Source of the DNA: Cryptomeria japonica
Lineage: Eukaryota; Streptophyta; Pinopsida; Cupressales; Cupressaceae
Assembly: GCF_030272615.1 (NCBI RefSeq)
Contig: NC_081414.1
Coordinates: 47,670,501-47,734,500 of the forward strand
Direction: 5' to 3'
Length of the DNA: 64,000 nucleotides
Position numbers and translations under genes: made by a program. The notes below the pieces were generated by a model. The model was not told where the DNA came from, searched no databases, and saw only the letters and a program-made list of their open reading frames with translations. Below are positions 13,011-24,252 of this stretch, piece after piece (positions within the stretch are counted from its first letter, which is position 1; each line of letters opens with the position of its first letter).

Positions 13011-13014
13011 CAGG

Positions 13015-13200
13015 GACCCTCTGACCAATGCTCGCCATCCCGGCGCCATACTGGTTAGAGTTCTTTGCATAAGCAACTAAGACCCTCTGACCAATGCTCG
13101 CCATCCCGGCGCCATACTGGTTAGAGTTCTTTTCATAAGCAACTAAGATCCTCTGACCAATGCTCATCCATACGGTGCCATTCTGGTTAGGGTTGCTTCA
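13015..13200. repeat. 66-bp tandem repeat, nearly three copies
   Basis: Unit 1 (13015-13080) and unit 2 (13081-13146) differ at about one base. Unit 3 (13147 to about 13200) is diverged and shorter. Each starts GA(C/T)CCTCTGACCAATGCTC and contains CTGGTTAG. The near-identity of the first two units points to a recent duplication. Confidence 0.95.
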
Positions 13201-14005
13201 GCAAATCAAATACTTTTTCTCAGAATTAATTGATCACTCATATAGTTGTTGTAATTAAGTTGATCAAAAATTTCAAAAAAAATTGGCTAGGGATATTTCA
13301 TTTCACCTACTCAAATAGGCAAGCCTAAAAAGTAGGAGCTCGTATTTTTTAGGAGAAGATTCCAAATAATCCCATAGCAAAAGAAAAATCTTCATGGGAC
13401 CTCCTCTTCGTGAAAAATGGAAGCTCAAGCCCCCTCATGGGACCTTCCCCTTGATTTGAAACTTCACTATGGCCCCTTAAGCTTTAAATTTCATGTTTGT
13501 ATAACCATATTCAACTTGACACTTGCATTTTATTTAGGTAAGAGGCATTTATAAAATATGTATTTGGGTTTCTCTATTTTTCAACTTATTCATTAGAAGA
13601 AACACATAATAAACCAAATAAAATTATTATTTTTTAAAGTAATTTTTAATTTTATCAAGTTGTAAAAAGTATTATTAAGGCAAGGAAATCTAATTTTGAT
13701 CATGTCATGATGTAATTGAAGCAGTGGAACAATGATTGGTTCTAACTCGAAGGTTTATTAAAATAGATGTACTCTCCAAAAAAATTCGAGAACGCCCCAA
13801 GAATTTGAAAATTATGATTTTGAAAGCATCATTGCAATCCATAACACCAACTAAGATCTATGTCATCAATGAAAACTAAGAAATATTGAATGTGTTCTCT
13901 CCAACATCTATGGAGTCCCCTTACAATATCAATTAGCCTGTGGGAACTAAGAAAATAGGCTAATGGTCACTAAGATAACTAGGCCTAAGAAGACAACATA
14001 ACAAA
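13201..14005. other. Unassigned non-coding DNA
   Basis: No supported gene; AT-rich sequence between two tandem-repeat blocks. Confidence 0.4.
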
Positions 14006-14009
14006 AACA

Positions 14010-14560
14010 TGGTCTTTTGGAGCATCATTAAAAGGATACTTCTAGAGGAAACATAAACATTCTTTTGAAGCATTCTTAAATGATTCTTCCAAAAGAAACA
14101 CAAACAATATTATGGAAGATCATGTAAAGGATACTTTCTGGGGAAACAACAATCTTTTGAATCATCATTGAAAGGATGCTTTCAAAGGAAACATAACAAT
14201 CTTTTGAAGCATCATTGAAAAGATGCTTCTAAAAGAAACATAAAAGATGCTTCTGAAAAAAACATGAACATTATTTTAGAGCATAATTGAAAGGATTCTT
14301 CAAGATCAAATAAGAACATCTTATGAAAAATTGTTGAAAAAAATATTTTAGAGGAAACATAAACATTCTTCTGCAACATCATCGAAAGAATAAGTTTAGG
14401 GGAAACACGAATAATCTTCTAAAGCATCATTGAAAGGATGTTGTCCAAGGAAACATGAACAATCTTTCAAATCATTATTTAAAGGATGCTTCCAGAGGAA
14501 ACACAACTATTCTTTTAGAGCATCATTGAAAGGATACTTATGGAGGAAAGACCAACTACA
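14010..14560 (+). repeat. 48-bp minisatellite, about 11 degenerate copies
   Basis: A degenerate unit of about 48 bp (CTTTTGAAGCATCATTGAAA, then GGATGCTTC and AGAGGAAACATAAACA) is repeated head-to-tail about eleven times with short indels. Because 48 is a multiple of 3, one frame translates as a 16-residue repeat of the form F(E/K)ASLKGCFQRKHNNS, seen best at 14430-14560. Indels and stops elsewhere break this frame, so I treat it as a minisatellite and not a repeat protein. It lies just left of the minus-strand gypsy remnant and might have been part of that element's 3' region. Confidence 0.8.
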
Positions 14561-14639
14561 AAATAAATATTACATACACACACACGAGATATTTATTTAT
14601 TTATTATTTTTTAAGAGTTAAAGAACACCTACCTATGTT

Positions 14640-16370
14640 TTGTTAGAGGAAAAAAATCCTTCACACAATAAAGGTACTTCTCCTTTGATCATATGAATGA
14701 AATCCTCTTTTTTGGCTAGTTTTTGGTACAAATGTAGTATATCACTATTCACTAGAAGTGTTCATGCATCACCCTCAATTGGCTTTAAATATATGGCCCC
14801 ATTATCAAATACTTCATCCAAATCATAAGGTCCTAACCAACGTGTTCAAAGTTTTCTTTTGAGATCTTTATATCTAGAGTCAAACAATAGTGCGTAGTCT
14901 CCTTTATGAAATTCCATTTCCTTGATATGAAAATCATGTTATGTTTTCCTTTGCTACTCCATCAATTTTATCTATTGTATAGATTCTAATCACATTTTTT
15001 AATTCATAGAGTTGTATCATGTGTTGCACTTCGACTCTTTTTAGATTTACACCTACATCCATAGCTACCTTCAATGTGTGGAACTCGAATACAATTGGTA
15101 GGATGGATTTCTTCCCAAAAATTAGTTCATATGATAAAAAATTTGTAATTAATTTCCAGGTAGTATTATAGGCTCAAACAAATTTATGCAATTTTTTGAC
15201 CCAATATTTATTGATTGTAGAAATTTTATTTTTGATAATATTTTCTAGCTCCCAATTATTCACTTCCACCTGACCATTTGCTCAAGGATGGTATGGTGTT
15301 GGATTTATATGGCTTAATTTAAAAATGTTAGTGAAAGTAAAAAAAAACCTTTGACATGAATTGGGCTCTAATATATCACAATAGATCTAAGTGCCCCAAA
15401 TCTGGGGAAGATTTCATCGTAGAGGAAAACTTCTACCTATTCTTCCTTGACTACTCTAAATGCTTAAAAATTTGCCCACTTTGCAAGATAATCTATGCAC
15501 ACAAGTATGTATCTCTCGCCTTAATGGCATATCAATATGCCCTATAAAGTCTAGTCCCCACTTTTCAAATGGATTTAGGACCACCTAAGGTTGAAGGAAT
15601 ATCATTAGATGTAGTTAGTCTCCCTATTTGTTAGTACTTGTCAAACTATCAAACATATCCATTAACATGTTTGTGCATTGAGAGCCAATAATATCCAATA
15701 CCTAGGACCTTGTAGGAATCCATTTTGTATAATAATATCCTCCAAAGGGATTATCATAACAAGATCTCATTATAAGTTTCATTAGCTCATTACGCCTAAG
15801 TAAAACTAGATCATGTCCAGACTTAAATAGAAAATCATCAAACCACTTAATTGTTTGTTTTTCTCTCCCTAACCGAACTTTTTTTTTAATAGAAAAGTCC
15901 AGGGGAAATACTCTTGTGGCTAAATAATTGGCTACATCAGTGAACTAGGGGATGTGCATAGATATAGGAAACAACTATACATTTTCAAAAATTATCTTTC
16001 ATTGGTTCATCTCAATCCTTTTTATGTTGTATTCTAGATAGAAAATTAGTTACTACATTAAATTTTCTAGGTTTAATCTATAATAGTTACATATTGAATT
16101 ATTGGAGAAGCAACAAACATCTATTATCCATCCACTCACAATAGGTTTATTCATCAATTATTGATAGTTTAATTGTCTATGTATACTTTTATTTATAAAC
16201 TGTGATATAATGAAAAAAATTATTGAAGGTGTGCACAACAACTAAGAATTATCTCAATGTAGTAGCATGGTTTCTTTTAGTAGGAGTCAAGGTTTTGTTG
16301 ATGAAATAAATGGAATACTTCCTTTTGTCTTCATCTTCTTTTCTAAGGACTTCACCTCAATGTTGTAGTA
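14640..16370 (-). mobile_element. Gypsy remnant: RNase H and integrase, minus strand
   Basis: Read on the minus strand, the order is right for Ty3/gypsy pol. A RNase H-like stretch begins near 16370 (KRKYSIYFINKTLTPT, then the block ending NVVTNFLSRIQ near 16020). A His/Cys-type region follows near 15700-15790 (NPFGGYYYTKW). Then come the integrase core with TPYHP.ANGQVEVNNWELE (about 15240-15290) and the C-terminal block LGPYDLDEVFDNGAIYLKP (about 14775-14840). That last block is very similar to the corresponding block in the plus-strand gypsy at 29,190-29,270. Gag, protease, RT and both LTRs are not found beside it. Many stops. It belongs to the Athila/Tat side of gypsy by resemblance. Confidence 0.8.
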
Positions 16371-16993
16371 GCAACATTGGTAGGATTTTCAAGGGATGAA
16401 TCATTTGACTTAGGAGCACTCTGTGTCATAAAATTACCAAAATTGTCTAACATAGAGGCAGATACCTCAGATAAATTGGGAAAAGCACAAAAAAAGTTCT
16501 CAACGTTATCATGGGGGGTATCCAAGGCAGACTCACTAACACTGGTAGAAGAAACATGAACAACATTGCTAGGAGAAATACAAGTGACCATAGGAGGCTC
16601 TGATTCTGTTACACCCCAGTGTGATGCTCCTATCTTAGTTTTACTTGTTTAGTTAAAATGCTTTATCGCATAAATATATTTTGAATATAAATGTATTTTG
16701 ATTGGGAATCAATTGAATGAATATGCAATCAATATGACATTTTGATATCAAATATATGATAAATATATATGTATATTTTAATAACAACTGACTACTGTTA
16801 TGATGTGCTAAGTTGGATGCAGGAAATGAATGAGCCTCCAAAGGGGAGGAAGAGTATCACTCAGGAGAGGAATTTGATTCGGTAATCTTAATATATGTGC
16901 CTTATTGAGCTATCACACACTCACAACCTAGTTAGGTCAAGATGAGTTGAATTAGTTGGATAGTGGTAAGTTGCGCTCTGTCGAATTGGTAAC
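16371..16993. other. Unassigned DNA next to gypsy element
   Basis: A 79-codon minus frame (16352-16591, Ser/Asn-rich, no motif) overlaps the edge of the gypsy remnant and could be linker sequence of another retroelement. The rest is AT-rich and unassigned. The plus-strand gypsy inserted at its right end. Confidence 0.35.
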
Positions 16994-18231
16994 TGATGAG
17001 CTAAAATAATAGCTCTTTTATTTTTATGATTGATAAGCTTTTCCCATGTTTTAAGTTGCATATTGGGACAATGTTTAGGTCATGTGATGTATTAGAGTTT
17101 TGATTATGTGCATTTTGAATGTTAGCCAAACCCACTGAACTCTGTATTGTTTTGAATTAGTATTCCTATAGTTATGCGGATTGTTATGGTAATGTCATGT
17201 GTGGATGTATAAATGTTGTGATTAATGGAAATGGATATATGCATGCTTGTATGTTCTAACCTTTATTGCAAGAGTAAATAAGTTGTTGCAGAAGCAGTTG
17301 TGCTAAGCCAGATGGAGGGTCGTGCCATGTCAGCAGTTGGAGACATTACGGGGTAGTTGAACATTTAAAACAACATAGAAGATGGTATGCAAGAGGAATG
17401 ACAAAGGAATAGTGAGGCGATACCATATTCATTTATGTTTGTCTCCAACAAGCATCAATATAGTAACCACCACCATGCTATATTCTTGGTTGTGGTCTAG
17501 TTGAGTTCCACGTTTCTATGGATTAACTTCGTCTTTTCACTGTAATAAATATTTCCGCCTAAATTCATGGGCATGATTTAAGTAGTAGGAAGTTTGTTAT
17601 AACTTTCTTATAATTAAAGAACCTGCATCCTTTCACGGGGATTAGACAACATTTTCTAGAATTAAAAGCATTTCTCTTATCTCATGCATTGTATCAACTT
17701 TTGGAAATAATGAATAAAAGCTATGTTACTTTGAGTTTATAGAATCATTTTGAAGTTTGGATACACTCATCCAAGGGGGCCCACTTGGTGACTATCCCCA
17801 TGTGATTATTAGACTAAGTTTTCTTTTGCTTCAATAGATGTTCTAACACTGACTATTCCTGCAGCCAGTGGAACCAGATCCTGTGATTGTTCCTGCAACC
17901 AAGACAGACAGAGTAATTCTTGTTTGTTAGCTCTAAACTTAGTTAACAGTTGTTTAGTTAGAATCCTTTGTTAATGTTAAGATTTCCTGTAGCCATTCAG
18001 TTATTATATTTTAGCTTGTTATTTCAGATAGACTTAGTTGTTGCAGGTAGTGTTGAATGACTCTTACCAAAACTTAGTGCATATACAATGCAAACCCATT
18101 TCAAGTAATGCGTCCCTAGGTTGACAAGTAAATGAACCTCAGTCATGGAAATGATAGCTACTCAAAATGGATGACCAATTCTTGAGTTGAGACTTTTAGT
18201 CTAGTTATTGTTCTAATTTCTCAGGCAGACA
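16994..18231 (+). repeat. Gypsy 5' LTR
   Basis: It pairs with 32343-33544 along its whole length, TG...CA ends. It contains about 35 bp around 17855-17890 (a second copy of a TTCCTGCAACC-like word) that the 3' LTR lacks. Many substitutions separate the two, so the insertion is not recent. Confidence 0.92.
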
Positions 18232-18235
18232 TTTT

Positions 18236-18253
18236 TGGCATTGTTGTCAGGGA
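18236..18253 (+). other. Gypsy primer binding site, tRNA-Asp type
   Basis: Reads TGGCATTGTTGTCAGGGA, four bases after the LTR. The known Athila-type site complementary to plant tRNA-Asp is TGGCGCCGTTGCCGGGGA. The four differences are all C-to-T or G-to-A transitions. The site supports Athila/Tat membership and shows deamination decay. Confidence 0.75.
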
Positions 18254-18742
18254 TGGTATCAAACTAAGAACCTGTCATAGTCATGAATTTTTAAGTTTTC
18301 AGTATAGTTGGTTTCAATAGATCAAATTTGTTTAAGTAATTCTCATGAATCTGCATGCATAGATGAAGAAGATATGCTCAAGGTTGATTCCTTCCCAACC
18401 ATCCCGATCATACAAGACTCAATCCAAATGAAGCACCAGATGCAAACCCTTTTGCTGCACTTTACCAACCTAAGATAATTTGAACTCGCTTGCGTTTGAA
18501 CTTTCTGAGTACAACCTTCATTTCCTCTTTGGACCTCCTAAAGAGGACCCTTGTCCAATAACTTCTCCTCAAAGACCAATGCAAGGAAATCCCCCCCCCC
18601 CAGTGGGAATAACCCACCTCCACCTGTGAATCCAACATTTGAGTTCCCCATTTCTGATTTGCATGACAATGCTAACCTCGAGAACATTCTAGCTTCTTCT
18701 TTGCCCAAATTTTACGGTTTGGTAACAGAGGATCCTGATACT

Positions 18743-19637
18743 TGTTGGGAAAAATGGTGTCTCAACCTTGCATTTATGCGAGGTTACTATTTATAGTAAG
18801 TTTTCCTTTGAGCACGAAATGGTGCGAAACTCTCCCTGAAGCTTCTGGTTGGCTAGATAAGCATTCCGGTAAAGTTGCGTCGCAAGGTCACAGCTAGTTT
18901 TGAAGATATTAAAGTTTTCATCTTGGAGGGGTGCAATAAAATATTTAAACTTAATTTTGGGGACTTTAGAGGCTCCAAAATGCCCTAAAAAGTGGCCGTA
19001 ACCGGCGAAGCGGGTTACGAGGTGATAGAGTACTTCGCGAGCTTTCCGGCGCTTCAAACGGTTCGTCAATCGGACACCCGGTTCTCAAGTTATGGCCTCC
19101 GGAAGTTTGTACTCTTGAAATAGGAAAAATAATTTGTATCGAATACATAAATGAGCTGTAAAAAGGGAGCGACATGTGTTGATGTGTGCTTTAACATGTC
19201 ATAGGGAATCTAGAAGGGAGATAAGGTCGGCTACACCTTATTGGGTGGTTTTAGCCCATGGTTTTGTAATACCGTTTGACGGTTTCTTGTATTGTATCTC
19301 CTATTTATGAGGTGTGAGAGATAGAGGTTGTGTGTAAGAGTCCTATGGCTATTGAGTTGCTTCTAAATCTCCGATTAGTGCTACTCCTGCGAAGAGCTTG
19401 CTCTGCAAGTATGTTGTAATCTGTTTTTGATTGCTGAATAAAATATTGAGCTGCTTTTGGAGGGTGGGGTTTTTCTCCCGAAAGGGTTTTCCCCACGTAA
19501 ATCACTGTGTTGTGGTATGAATGCTATTATATCTATTTCTATTTTCTGTAACTGTTGTAACGATCTGAAAAAGTTTTGCATTACCCTCCTCTCAAGGTTA
19601 GTGTAGGAAGTTGTTTCCGCTACTTTACTTCCTTACA
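18743..19637 (+). repeat. Copia-1 5' LTR
   Basis: Starts TGTTGGGAAAAATGG and ends TTCCTTACA. It matches 23359-24252 with about 13 substitutions. A promoter is expected within it but I could not point to an unambiguous TATA box. Confidence 0.97.
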
Positions 19638-19639
19638 AG

Positions 19640-19652
19640 TGGTATCAGAGCC
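19640..19652 (+). other. Copia-1 primer binding site
   Basis: TGGTATCAGAGCC, two bases after the LTR; this is the standard plant copia site pairing with initiator methionine tRNA. Intact. Confidence 0.95.
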
Positions 19653-19761
19653 TGATCACCTTTGGTTTCAATTGTGGGCAGTTGGGTTTTTTGAACTAAT
19701 CCAGATTTGAGTGGGAGCTTGTGCAGAAGACACTTTTTGATCTTGTTGCAGGAATATTCAG

Positions 19762-22700
19762 ATGGCGAGTTCGTCAGGGAGAATAGAGGTGGAGAAATTT
19801 AACGGAAGTAATTTTGAGATGTGGAAGCTGAAGATGGAAGATCTGCTAATAGATCGAGATCTTTGGGATGCTGTTGATGCGAATGTCCAAAGGCCCTCAG
19901 ATCCTACTGCGGCAGCTCAGTATGATGTTATGGACCGAAAAGCCAAGGGTCTAATCAGACTGTGCCTGGCAGACTCTGTTCTAATCAATGTCCATGAAGA
20001 GAACTCTGCAAAGAAGCTATGGACTAAGCTTGGTGAGATGTATCAAGTGAAATCTTTATTAAATCAAATTTTCTTAAGAAAGAAATTGTATTCCTTGAAG
20101 ATGGAAGAGGGTGGACGAATTGCAGACCACCTGGAAGCATTCAATATGTTGGTGGCTCAATTAGTATCCGTCGGTGTTAAGATGGACGAGGAGGAGAAAT
20201 GTCAGATCTTGCTTTGTTCTTTGCCTGATTCGTGGGATTCTCTTGTTATGGCTATCGGTAGTACTTCTGTTGTTTTGAAATCTGAAGACGTGGTGGGTGC
20301 CCTACTCGGTGAAGAGATGCGAAGGAAGGTATCCATCAGTTCAAAGGAAGCCCTAACTGTTCGTGGAAGACCTAAGGAGAAAGGCAAGAAGAATGAGAAG
20401 CGCGACAAGTCCAAATCCAAAGGGAGATTGAAATCTCCTGGAAAGTCTAAAGTCATTTGCTGGAACTGCAGTAAACCGGGTCACATCCGTAAGGACTGCA
20501 AAGAAGAAAAGAAGAAGAAGAAAAAGAAAAAGTTCGATTCTGATTCTGAGTCCGACAAGGAAGATGGCGATGCATTTATTGCGACTTTGGCGACTCATGC
20601 AGGTAATGATGCCTGGCTAATTGACTCAGGTGCATCTTTTCATATGACTTCCAATAGAGATTGGTTTTCTGAATATGAAGGATTTAATGGAGGTAAGGTG
20701 TACTTGGGTGATGATTCACCTCTAGACATTGTTGGTCGAGGTAAAGTTAGAATCAGGTTTTCTGATGGTAGAATAAAAGGGATTAATGGTGTGTTGCATA
20801 TCCCTGGATTAAAACGAAACCTGTTATCTGTGAGCAAACTGATAGATGCGGGTGTGCAGGTAGTCTTTTCTGAAACAGGATGTAAGATGATTAAGGGTGC
20901 TATGGTAGTTGCTAGAGGTGTCAGGTTTGGCACTTTGTATAAGCTTGAAGCATACACTGTTGAGTGTAATAGCACTTCTGTAAAAAGAAAATCTGCGGAT
21001 ACTTCACTGGAAGATTTGAAGGTTTCACCTTCAACAGATGGAAATGGTTTTTGGGTACCTAAGGGTGCTCTTTCGTCTGAAGCAAAGTTACCTGCAGAGA
21101 AGACTATGTTATGGCACCAGAGACTTGGCCACATTGGAGAAAAGGGTCTAAGGACCTTGAAAAATAAAAATCTTGTTGAAGGTTTGAATGATTGTAATCT
21201 TGACTTTGATTTCTGTGAGCATTGCATTTATGGAAAACAAAACCGCGTTCAGTTTTACTCGAGTTCTCATAAAACTTGTGGTGTTTTGGATCTTATCCAT
21301 TCTGATGTGTTTGGTCTAGTAGATGTCTCTTCGATTGGAAAATCCACATATTATGTTTCATTTATTGATGATTTTAGTAGAAGGACATGGGTATATTTTC
21401 TAAAGAGTAAATCTGAAGTTTTTAGTCGTTTTATAGAATTTAAAGCAATGGTTGAGTTGCAGACTAGAAAGAAAATAAAATGTTTGAGAACTGATAATGG
21501 CGGTGAGTTTTGCTCTAATGATTTTGATAGATTCTGTAAAGACTGTGGAATTAACAGGCATAAGACAACTCCGTATTCTCCACAGCAGAATGGAGTTGCA
21601 GAAAGAATGAACAGGACACTGATGGAGAAAGCTAGGAGTATGTTGAGTGGTGCTGGTCTCGAACAAAAATTTTGGGCTGAAGTTGTTGCCACTGCTTGCT
21701 ACCTGATTAACAGGTCTCCTACATCAGCTCTTGTTGATAAAACACCTATGGAAGCATGGTCAGGTCACAAGCCTTCATTGAGACATCTTAGAGTTTTTGG
21801 TTGCGAGGCATATGCACATGTGTCAAAGGAGAAGCGAACAAAGTTGGAGAACAAGGCTGTGAAATGTATCTTCATCGGGTATAGTTATGGTGTGAAAGGA
21901 TACAAGCTTTGGGACCCTGTTGCACAAAAGGTAATTCACAGTAGAAGTGTTATTTTTAGAGAAATTAAGTCTCCTTCTGTTACATTGCAGCCAGAACAGA
22001 CTAAAAAAGAAGATGTGATTCAACTTCCTTCTACACCTGAAAGAGTTGAATCGAGACCCCTAAATAGGCAAGAATTTGAGGAGAGCTCGTCTACCTCTGA
22101 ATCTTCAGAAGAGGAGGAAGAACATCCAACTCAGCTTGTTCGAAGGTCTACAAGACATAGACAACCACCTGAAAGGTATTCACCTGATGATTGGAGATGT
22201 ATTTTTGCTCTGAATACTAGTGTGGATGAACCGAAATCTGTAGAAGAGGCATTAGGTATGAATGATGCAGAATCCTGGAAGATTGCTATGGAGGAAGAAA
22301 TGGCAGCTTTGAAAAAGAATGATACATGGGATCTTGTACCATTGCCTGAAGGACAAAAACCTGTTGGTTGTAAATGGGTGTTCAAGAAAAAGATTGGTTC
22401 AGATGGAAGCATTGAGAAGTATAAAGCAAGGTTGGTTGCAAAAGGCTACTCTCAGGTTGAGGGTGTTGATTACGGTGAGATATTTTCTCCTGTTGCAAAA
22501 ATGACGTCCATTAGATTTTTGCTTTCTATTGCTACTGCTTATGATTTAGAGGTTGAGCAAATGGATGTGAAAACTGCTTTCCTTCATGGTGATTTGGAGG
22601 AAGATATTTATATGACACAGTCGGAGCACTATGTGGTGAAAGGCAAAAGTAATTTGGTCTGTAAATTGAAGAAATCTTTGTATGGCCTCAAACAAAGTCC

Positions 22701-23301
22701 TAGGATGTGGTACCAGAAATTTGATACATATGTGTTGAGTTTGGGATTTAAACGTTCTAAATCAGATCACTGTGTTTATTATAAATCTTATGGTGATCAT
22801 TTCTTATTCATTGCATTGTATGTTGATGATATCCATGGTTATGTGGATTCAGATTGGGCAGGTGATATTGATAGCAGAAGATCCACCAGTGCATATGTGT
22901 TTACTTTGTTTGGTGGTGCAATTAGTTGGATGAGTAAGCGACAGGCTGTGGTTGCTTTATCCACTACTGAAGTAGAGTATATGGCAGCTACTCATGCTTG
23001 TAAAGAGGCCATTTGGCTTAAGAGACTGTGTTCGGATATTGGAATAAAACAAGGTATAGTGACAGTTTACTGTGACAGTCAGAGTGCAATTAGCCTAGCT
23101 AAGAACCCGACATTTCATGCCCGAACCAAACATATTGATGTTCAGTATCATTTTGTTAGAGATATGGTCGAAGATGGTAGGGTGAAGCTGGTTAAGGTGG
23201 AAACTTTGATGAATGTTGCAGATGCTTTAACTAAGGCTGTGAGCACAGAGAAGTTCAGATGGTGTTCAGAGTCTATGGGCCTTATGGCCCCTAGCAATTG
23301 A
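19762..23301 (+). CDS. Copia Gag-Pol polyprotein with RT/RNase H deletion
   Basis: An open frame of 1179 codons, starting at the first ATG after the primer site. Order: a copia gag domain (about residues 1-200), one zinc knuckle CWNCSKPGHIRKDC (about 233-246), a Lys-rich linker, protease with WLIDSGASFHMTS (about 284-296), integrase zinc site HQRLGH...CEHC (about 452-490), integrase core with HSDVFG, RTDNGGEF and QQNGVAERMNRT, and an acidic linker. RT runs from about 838 to the catalytic YVDD at about 1019-1022. RNase H starts directly after it with GYVDSDWAGD (about 1026) and ends near the stop. In intact copia proteins roughly 150-190 residues (the rest of RT and the connection) separate YVDD from this RNase H start. 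The loss keeps the frame. Gag, protease and integrase look usable; RT should not be. Expression is from the 5' LTR. Confidence 0.95.
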   Translation: MASSSGRIEVEKFNGSNFEMWKLKMEDLLIDRDLWDAVDANVQRPSDPTAAAQYDVMDRKAKGLIRLCLADSVLINVHEENSAKKLWTKLGEMYQVKSLLNQIFLRKKLYSLKMEEGGRIADHLEAFNMLVAQLVSVGVKMDEEEKCQILLCSLPDSWDSLVMAIGSTSVVLKSEDVVGALLGEEMRRKVSISSKEALTVRGRPKEKGKKNEKRDKSKSKGRLKSPGKSKVICWNCSKPGHIRKDCKEEKKKKKKKKFDSDSESDKEDGDAFIATLATHAGNDAWLIDSGASFHMTSNRDWFSEYEGFNGGKVYLGDDSPLDIVGRGKVRIRFSDGRIKGINGVLHIPGLKRNLLSVSKLIDAGVQVVFSETGCKMIKGAMVVARGVRFGTLYKLEAYTVECNSTSVKRKSADTSLEDLKVSPSTDGNGFWVPKGALSSEAKLPAEKTMLWHQRLGHIGEKGLRTLKNKNLVEGLNDCNLDFDFCEHCIYGKQNRVQFYSSSHKTCGVLDLIHSDVFGLVDVSSIGKSTYYVSFIDDFSRRTWVYFLKSKSEVFSRFIEFKAMVELQTRKKIKCLRTDNGGEFCSNDFDRFCKDCGINRHKTTPYSPQQNGVAERMNRTLMEKARSMLSGAGLEQKFWAEVVATACYLINRSPTSALVDKTPMEAWSGHKPSLRHLRVFGCEAYAHVSKEKRTKLENKAVKCIFIGYSYGVKGYKLWDPVAQKVIHSRSVIFREIKSPSVTLQPEQTKKEDVIQLPSTPERVESRPLNRQEFEESSSTSESSEEEEEHPTQLVRRSTRHRQPPERYSPDDWRCIFALNTSVDEPKSVEEALGMNDAESWKIAMEEEMAALKKNDTWDLVPLPEGQKPVGCKWVFKKKIGSDGSIEKYKARLVAKGYSQVEGVDYGEIFSPVAKMTSIRFLLSIATAYDLEVEQMDVKTAFLHGDLEEDIYMTQSEHYVVKGKSNLVCKLKKSLYGLKQSPRMWYQKFDTYVLSLGFKRSKSDHCVYYKSYGDHFLFIALYVDDIHGYVDSDWAGDIDSRRSTSAYVFTLFGGAISWMSKRQAVVALSTTEVEYMAATHACKEAIWLKRLCSDIGIKQGIVTVYCDSQSAISLAKNPTFHARTKHIDVQYHFVRDMVEDGRVKLVKVETLMNVADALTKAVSTEKFRWCSESMGLMAPSN

Positions 23302-23358
23302 TTCATTGTGTTGACATTCCCTTCCGCTCTTGCAAGGTGTTCGACAAGTGGGAGATTT

Positions 23359-24252
23359 GTTGGGAAAAATGGTGTCTCAACCTTGCATTTATGTGAGGTT
23401 ACTATTTATAGTAAGTTTTCGTTTGAGCACGAAATGGTGCGAAACTCTCCCTGAAGCTTCTGGTTGGCTAGATAAGCATTCCGGTAAAGTTGCGTCGCAA
23501 GGTCACAGCTAGTTTTGAAGATATTAAAGTTTTCGTCTTGGAGGGGTGCAATAAAATATTTAAACTTAATTTTGGGGACTTTAGAGGCTCTGAAATGCCC
23601 TGAAAAGTGGCCCTAACCGGTGAAGCGGGTTACGAGGTGATAGAGCACTTCGCGAGCTTTCCGGCGCTTCAAACGGTTCGTCAATCGGACACCCGGTTCT
23701 CAAGTTATGGCCTCCGGAAGTTTGTACTCTTGAAATAGGAAAAATAATTTGTATCGAATACATAAATGAGCTGTAAAAAGGGAGCGACATGTGTTGATGT
23801 GTGCTTTAACATGTCATAGGGCATCTAGAAGGGAGATAAGGTCGGCTACACCTTATTGGGTGGTTTTAGCCCATGGTTTTGTAATACCGTTTGACGATTT
23901 CTTGTATTGTATCTCCTATTTATGAGGTGTGAGAGATAGAGGTTGTGTGTAAGAGTCCTATGGCTATTGAGTTGCCTCTAAATCTCTGATTAGTGCTACT
24001 CCTGCGAAGAGCTTGCTCTGCAAGTATGTTGTAATCTGTTTTTGATTGCTGAATAAAATATTGAGCTGCTTTTGGAGGGTGGGGTTTTTCTCCCGAAAGG
24101 GTTTTCCCCACGTAAATCACTGTGTTGTGGTATGAATGCTATTATATCTATTTCTATTTTCTGTAACTGTTGTAACGATCTGAAAAAGTTTTGCATTACC
24201 CTCCTCTCAAGGTTAGTGTAGGAAGTTGTTTCCGCTACTTTACTTCCTTACA
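23359..24252 (+). repeat. Copia-1 3' LTR
   Basis: Partner of 18743-19637. It is preceded by the polypurine tract AAGTGGGAGATT (23346-23358) and followed by the ATACT target duplication. Confidence 0.97.

Larger units (their letters stand above)
18743..24252 (+). mobile_element. Young Ty1/copia retrotransposon nested in gypsy gag
   Basis: Complete element boundaries: LTRs 18743-19637 and 23359-24252, perfect target duplication ATACT at 18738-18742 and 24253-24257, primer site TGGTATCAGAGCC at 19640, polypurine tract GTGGGAGATT before the 3' LTR. The two LTRs differ at only about 13 positions by eye over roughly 895 bp, so the insertion is the youngest datable event in the window. One uninterrupted polyprotein frame fills the interior, but it carries an internal deletion (see the CDS). 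It can be transcribed and reverse-transcribed only with help from a complete relative. Confidence 0.97.

Noticed and set aside
14430-14621. Possible small repeat-protein gene in the 48-bp array
   Set aside because: Only the last three units keep the frame; no promoter or conserved ends.
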